A DNA stretch of 64,000 nt from Winogradskyella aurantia (GTDB lineage: Bacteria > Bacteroidota > Bacteroidia > Flavobacteriales > Flavobacteriaceae), in the NCBI RefSeq assembly GCF_002266855.1, contig NZ_NGJN01000001.1:62001-126000 (forward strand). Direction: 5' to 3'. Below are positions 61,849-64,000 of the stretch, piece after piece. Both the position numbers and the translations under genes were made by a program. The notes under the pieces were generated by a model. That model did not search any database. It saw nothing but the letters and a program-made list of their open reading frames with translations, and had not been told where the DNA came from. The first letter of the stretch is position 1, and each line of letters starts with the position of its first letter.

Positions 61849-64000
61849 CTAGAAGTTGTAACGTAAACTTGCATTAAATGTTCTTCCAATACCTAAGAAG
61901 GTACCGAAATTGTCTGTTTGGTTAATGTAAGCTGTGTTAAATAAGTTATTTACGTTAGCTCTAAATGTTAATGGATTATCTCCTAAAGAAAATCTATAGG
62001 TTAATCCAGCATCCGCTAAAGTATAGGCAGGTAGTTTTTGAGATTCGTAAACTCGTCCTGCAAGCGCATCCGCTACAGCTTCTTCTACATCTACAAATTC
62101 ATATAAATCCGTATAGATATTATAATCCATATCTACTGATAATCCTTGGGTGATGTCAAGAACAAATCCTACACCAAAAGAGGTTTGAGGTGCATTACCT
62201 ACTTTAACATCAGTTAAATTAACTTCTCCAGCTTCATCATCCAGGAACTCACCAGTATCGTCATTTTGTAAGGTAAATGGTGTAGTACCTTCATATTTCC
62301 AATTTCCTAAAGAACCATAACCTCTTAAAGAGAATTTACCGCCAAGTGGTCTGTATTCAAAATCAAATTCAACACCTTGGTGTACTTGTGTAACATCGGT
62401 AAATCTGTAAATTCCGAATTCTTCGTTCTCTAATTCAGTGCCAAAACTTAAGAACCTATTACCCCATTCAGTTCTGTAAACATCTACATTTAATCTAAAC
62501 ACATCATTTTTAAAACGATAACCCGCTTCAAGACCAACAATTTCTTCATTATCAATTTCTGGTTCAACCAAATCATTAGAGTTTCTAATGTCTCTGAAGA
62601 TGTTATCCAAGAAAGGTTGTCTTGAGAAGGTACCCACATTTGCAAAAACAGAGTGACTCTCATCTAAATTATATGATGCACCACCTTTTACTTGGTATCC
62701 CACTTTATTAACTTTTTCAGACTTTCCTAAACCATTACCTGTACCAACAAAACGTCCCGTTCTTTGAAAGGATTGAGTTGATAAAGCACCCTGTACAAAT
62801 ACAGAGAATTTTTCAGTAGCATATTCAGCTTGACCAAAACCACCGATATAGTTGATATTCTCTGAATAATCAAATTGTGTTCTTTGATCTTCGTCGGCAA
62901 AGTCAAATAATGCCGACCATGGATTAGCTTCAAATGTTTCTGTAAACACATAGTCATCTGGCCTGTCAGTTCTAAAGTTATCTACAAAACCATTTAGCCC
63001 CATCAAATCATTGATTTGTCTCCAGTGGTCACCTTTGTATAAACGTCCATCGAAACCAACATTAAATGTCCAGTTTTCACCAGACTCTATATTTAAGTTA
63101 GATAAAAGACCATACCAGTTATGATTGTTAACAGAAGATCTTCTAACAAAACCATCACTAAAGCCGGCAAAACCATTAGAGTCTGCAGCAGCGATGTTGT
63201 TCTGCACAATTTGATCAAAATCAATTTCACCATTTGATTCTAACCTTACTCTGTTACCACTGCTACCTAACATTCCTGTTCCACCACCACGGCCCCAAGA
63301 GGCGTACAACACAGTAGAGAGGTCTAATTTTTCATTGATATCAAAATCCCAGTTTAAGTTAGCTACTGGTTTGTGATAATAGTTTCGTCGTTCTGTAAAA
63401 CGCTCGCCATCTCTAAAGCCAGTATTCGGATTATATTTATCACTGTACAATTCATAATCCTCAATATCAGTTGAAAAGTTTTGGTCATGCCATTGTGGTG
63501 CTCCAGTAATTAAAAAGTTGAAGGTATTTTTTTCATCTGGCTTATATCCCACTGAGAATAAATAGTTTTGGCCTTGACCTGCCGTACCAAAAGAATACTT
63601 TCTGTGGGCTTGCCAATGATCTACTAATACAGAGAATGCCCAGCCTTTGTCATTAACGCCAGTGTTATAAGAAAGTGTTGCCTTCATAAAACTATCATTA
63701 CCTCCCATGAATCTAACAAATCCTCCCTGTCTTTGCTCAGTTGTTTTCGATACAATATTTACTGTTCCACCAACAGATGAGATAGCCAGCTTAGAAGATC
63801 CTAGACCTCTCTGTACCTGAACCGCATTGGCAACATCTGCCATACCAGCCCAGTTAGACCAAAATAAACGACCGTCTTCAACACTATTGATAGGCTGTCC
63901 ATTTAAAAGGAATGCTGTATTTGTGTCATTAAAACCACGCAAAAATAATTGGCTATCACCAAAACCTCCCGCTTGGTTAGATACATAAATGGAAGGAGTA
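61849..64000 (-). CDS. TonB-dependent receptor, 3' part (N-terminus outside the window)
   Basis: The frame is open through the window edge and gives about 716 residues; the signal peptide and TonB box lie beyond position 64000. The visible plug segment (FGDSQLFLRGFNDTNTAFLLNGQPINSVEDGR, VQVQRGLGSSKLAISSVGGTVNIVSKTTE) leads into a barrel ending in TFNASLRYNF with a terminal Phe. Cargo is not predictable. Convergent with gldD. Confidence 0.93.
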   Translation of the reverse strand, partial: TPSIYVSNQAGGFGDSQLFLRGFNDTNTAFLLNGQPINSVEDGRLFWSNWAGMADVANAVQVQRGLGSSKLAISSVGGTVNIVSKTTEQRQGGFVRFMGGNDSFMKATLSYNTGVNDKGWAFSVLVDHWQAHRKYSFGTAGQGQNYLFSVGYKPDEKNTFNFLITGAPQWHDQNFSTDIEDYELYSDKYNPNTGFRDGERFTERRNYYHKPVANLNWDFDINEKLDLSTVLYASWGRGGGTGMLGSSGNRVRLESNGEIDFDQIVQNNIAAADSNGFAGFSDGFVRRSSVNNHNWYGLLSNLNIESGENWTFNVGFDGRLYKGDHWRQINDLMGLNGFVDNFRTDRPDDYVFTETFEANPWSALFDFADEDQRTQFDYSENINYIGGFGQAEYATEKFSVFVQGALSTQSFQRTGRFVGTGNGLGKSEKVNKVGYQVKGGASYNLDESHSVFANVGTFSRQPFLDNIFRDIRNSNDLVEPEIDNEEIVGLEAGYRFKNDVFRLNVDVYRTEWGNRFLSFGTELENEEFGIYRFTDVTQVHQGVEFDFEYRPLGGKFSLRGYGSLGNWKYEGTTPFTLQNDDTGEFLDDEAGEVNLTDVKVGNAPQTSFGVGFVLDITQGLSVDMDYNIYTDLYEFVDVEEAVADALAGRVYESQKLPAYTLADAGLTYRFSLGDNPLTFRANVNNLFNTAYINQTDNFGTFLGIGRTFNASLRYNF

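Overview
The window is chromosomal DNA from a member of the Flavobacteriaceae (Bacteroidota), most likely marine. The evidence is low GC content, the order mutY-ssb-gldE-gldD, a C-terminal type IX secretion (T9SS) sorting domain, many SusC-like and other TonB-dependent receptors (TBDRs), a bacterial geranylgeranylglyceryl-phosphate-synthase-family enzyme, promoters with the Bacteroidota -7 motif TAnnTTTG, few Shine-Dalgarno sequences, and families such as DUF3098, DUF3127 and DUF4301. The window is gene-dense and mostly core genome. I see no rRNA, tRNA, CRISPR array, prophage or insertion sequence. The genus is not determined.

Layout. 1-6.7 kb (minus strand): 5' part of alanine dehydrogenase; an ECF sigma factor / anti-sigma factor / triple-CHRD lipoprotein unit; leuS with an unusual AT-rich segment before KMSKS. 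6.8-10.7 kb (plus): ftsX, two small membrane proteins, uppP, truB and a TonB-like protein. 10.7-20.6 kb: mixed housekeeping (thioredoxin-like, tag, aat, DUF3127, flavin reductase, orphan histidine kinase, HIT, greA) plus a secreted PQQ-type sugar dehydrogenase with a T9SS tail. 20.8-28.5 kb (mostly minus): a TBDR with its own promoter and a TPP riboswitch, directly downstream of a tightly overlapping run that includes a PnuC/PnuT transporter, a NadR-like kinase and a YkoF-like thiamine-binding protein. Together these look like a thiamine (or precursor) uptake locus.

28.6-43 kb: ahcY behind a leader that can fold into a SAM-II/SAM-V-like pseudoknot; DinB-like and Vsr-like genes; a TBDR plus beta-propeller phytase operon with an 11-bp inverted repeat in its leader; a methionine/glutamine aminotransferase and omega-amidase pair; a Big_5 lipoprotein; comF; glyQS. 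43.4-49.3 kb (minus): a heavy-metal RND efflux operon (small His-rich exported protein, CzcA-type pump fused to a TolC-like domain, adaptor). 49.4-52.8 kb: an 1141-residue outer-membrane barrel protein of unknown function. 53-64 kb: xth, an OmpA lipoprotein, an aldo/keto reductase, RNase E/G, a 29-residue basic ribosomal-type protein, HU, mutY, ssb, gldE, gldD and the 3' part of another TBDR.

How the parts fit. Most large proteins serve outer-membrane import (three TBDRs, phytase), gliding/T9SS (GldD, GldE, sorting tail), envelope homeostasis and RNA/DNA maintenance. The most interesting regulatory signals are RNA-level: a TPP riboswitch with a complete promoter, the ahcY leader pseudoknot, two terminator-like hairpins in the greA leader, and a small dispersed hairpin family with ATGCTGAA/TTCAGCAT-type arms.
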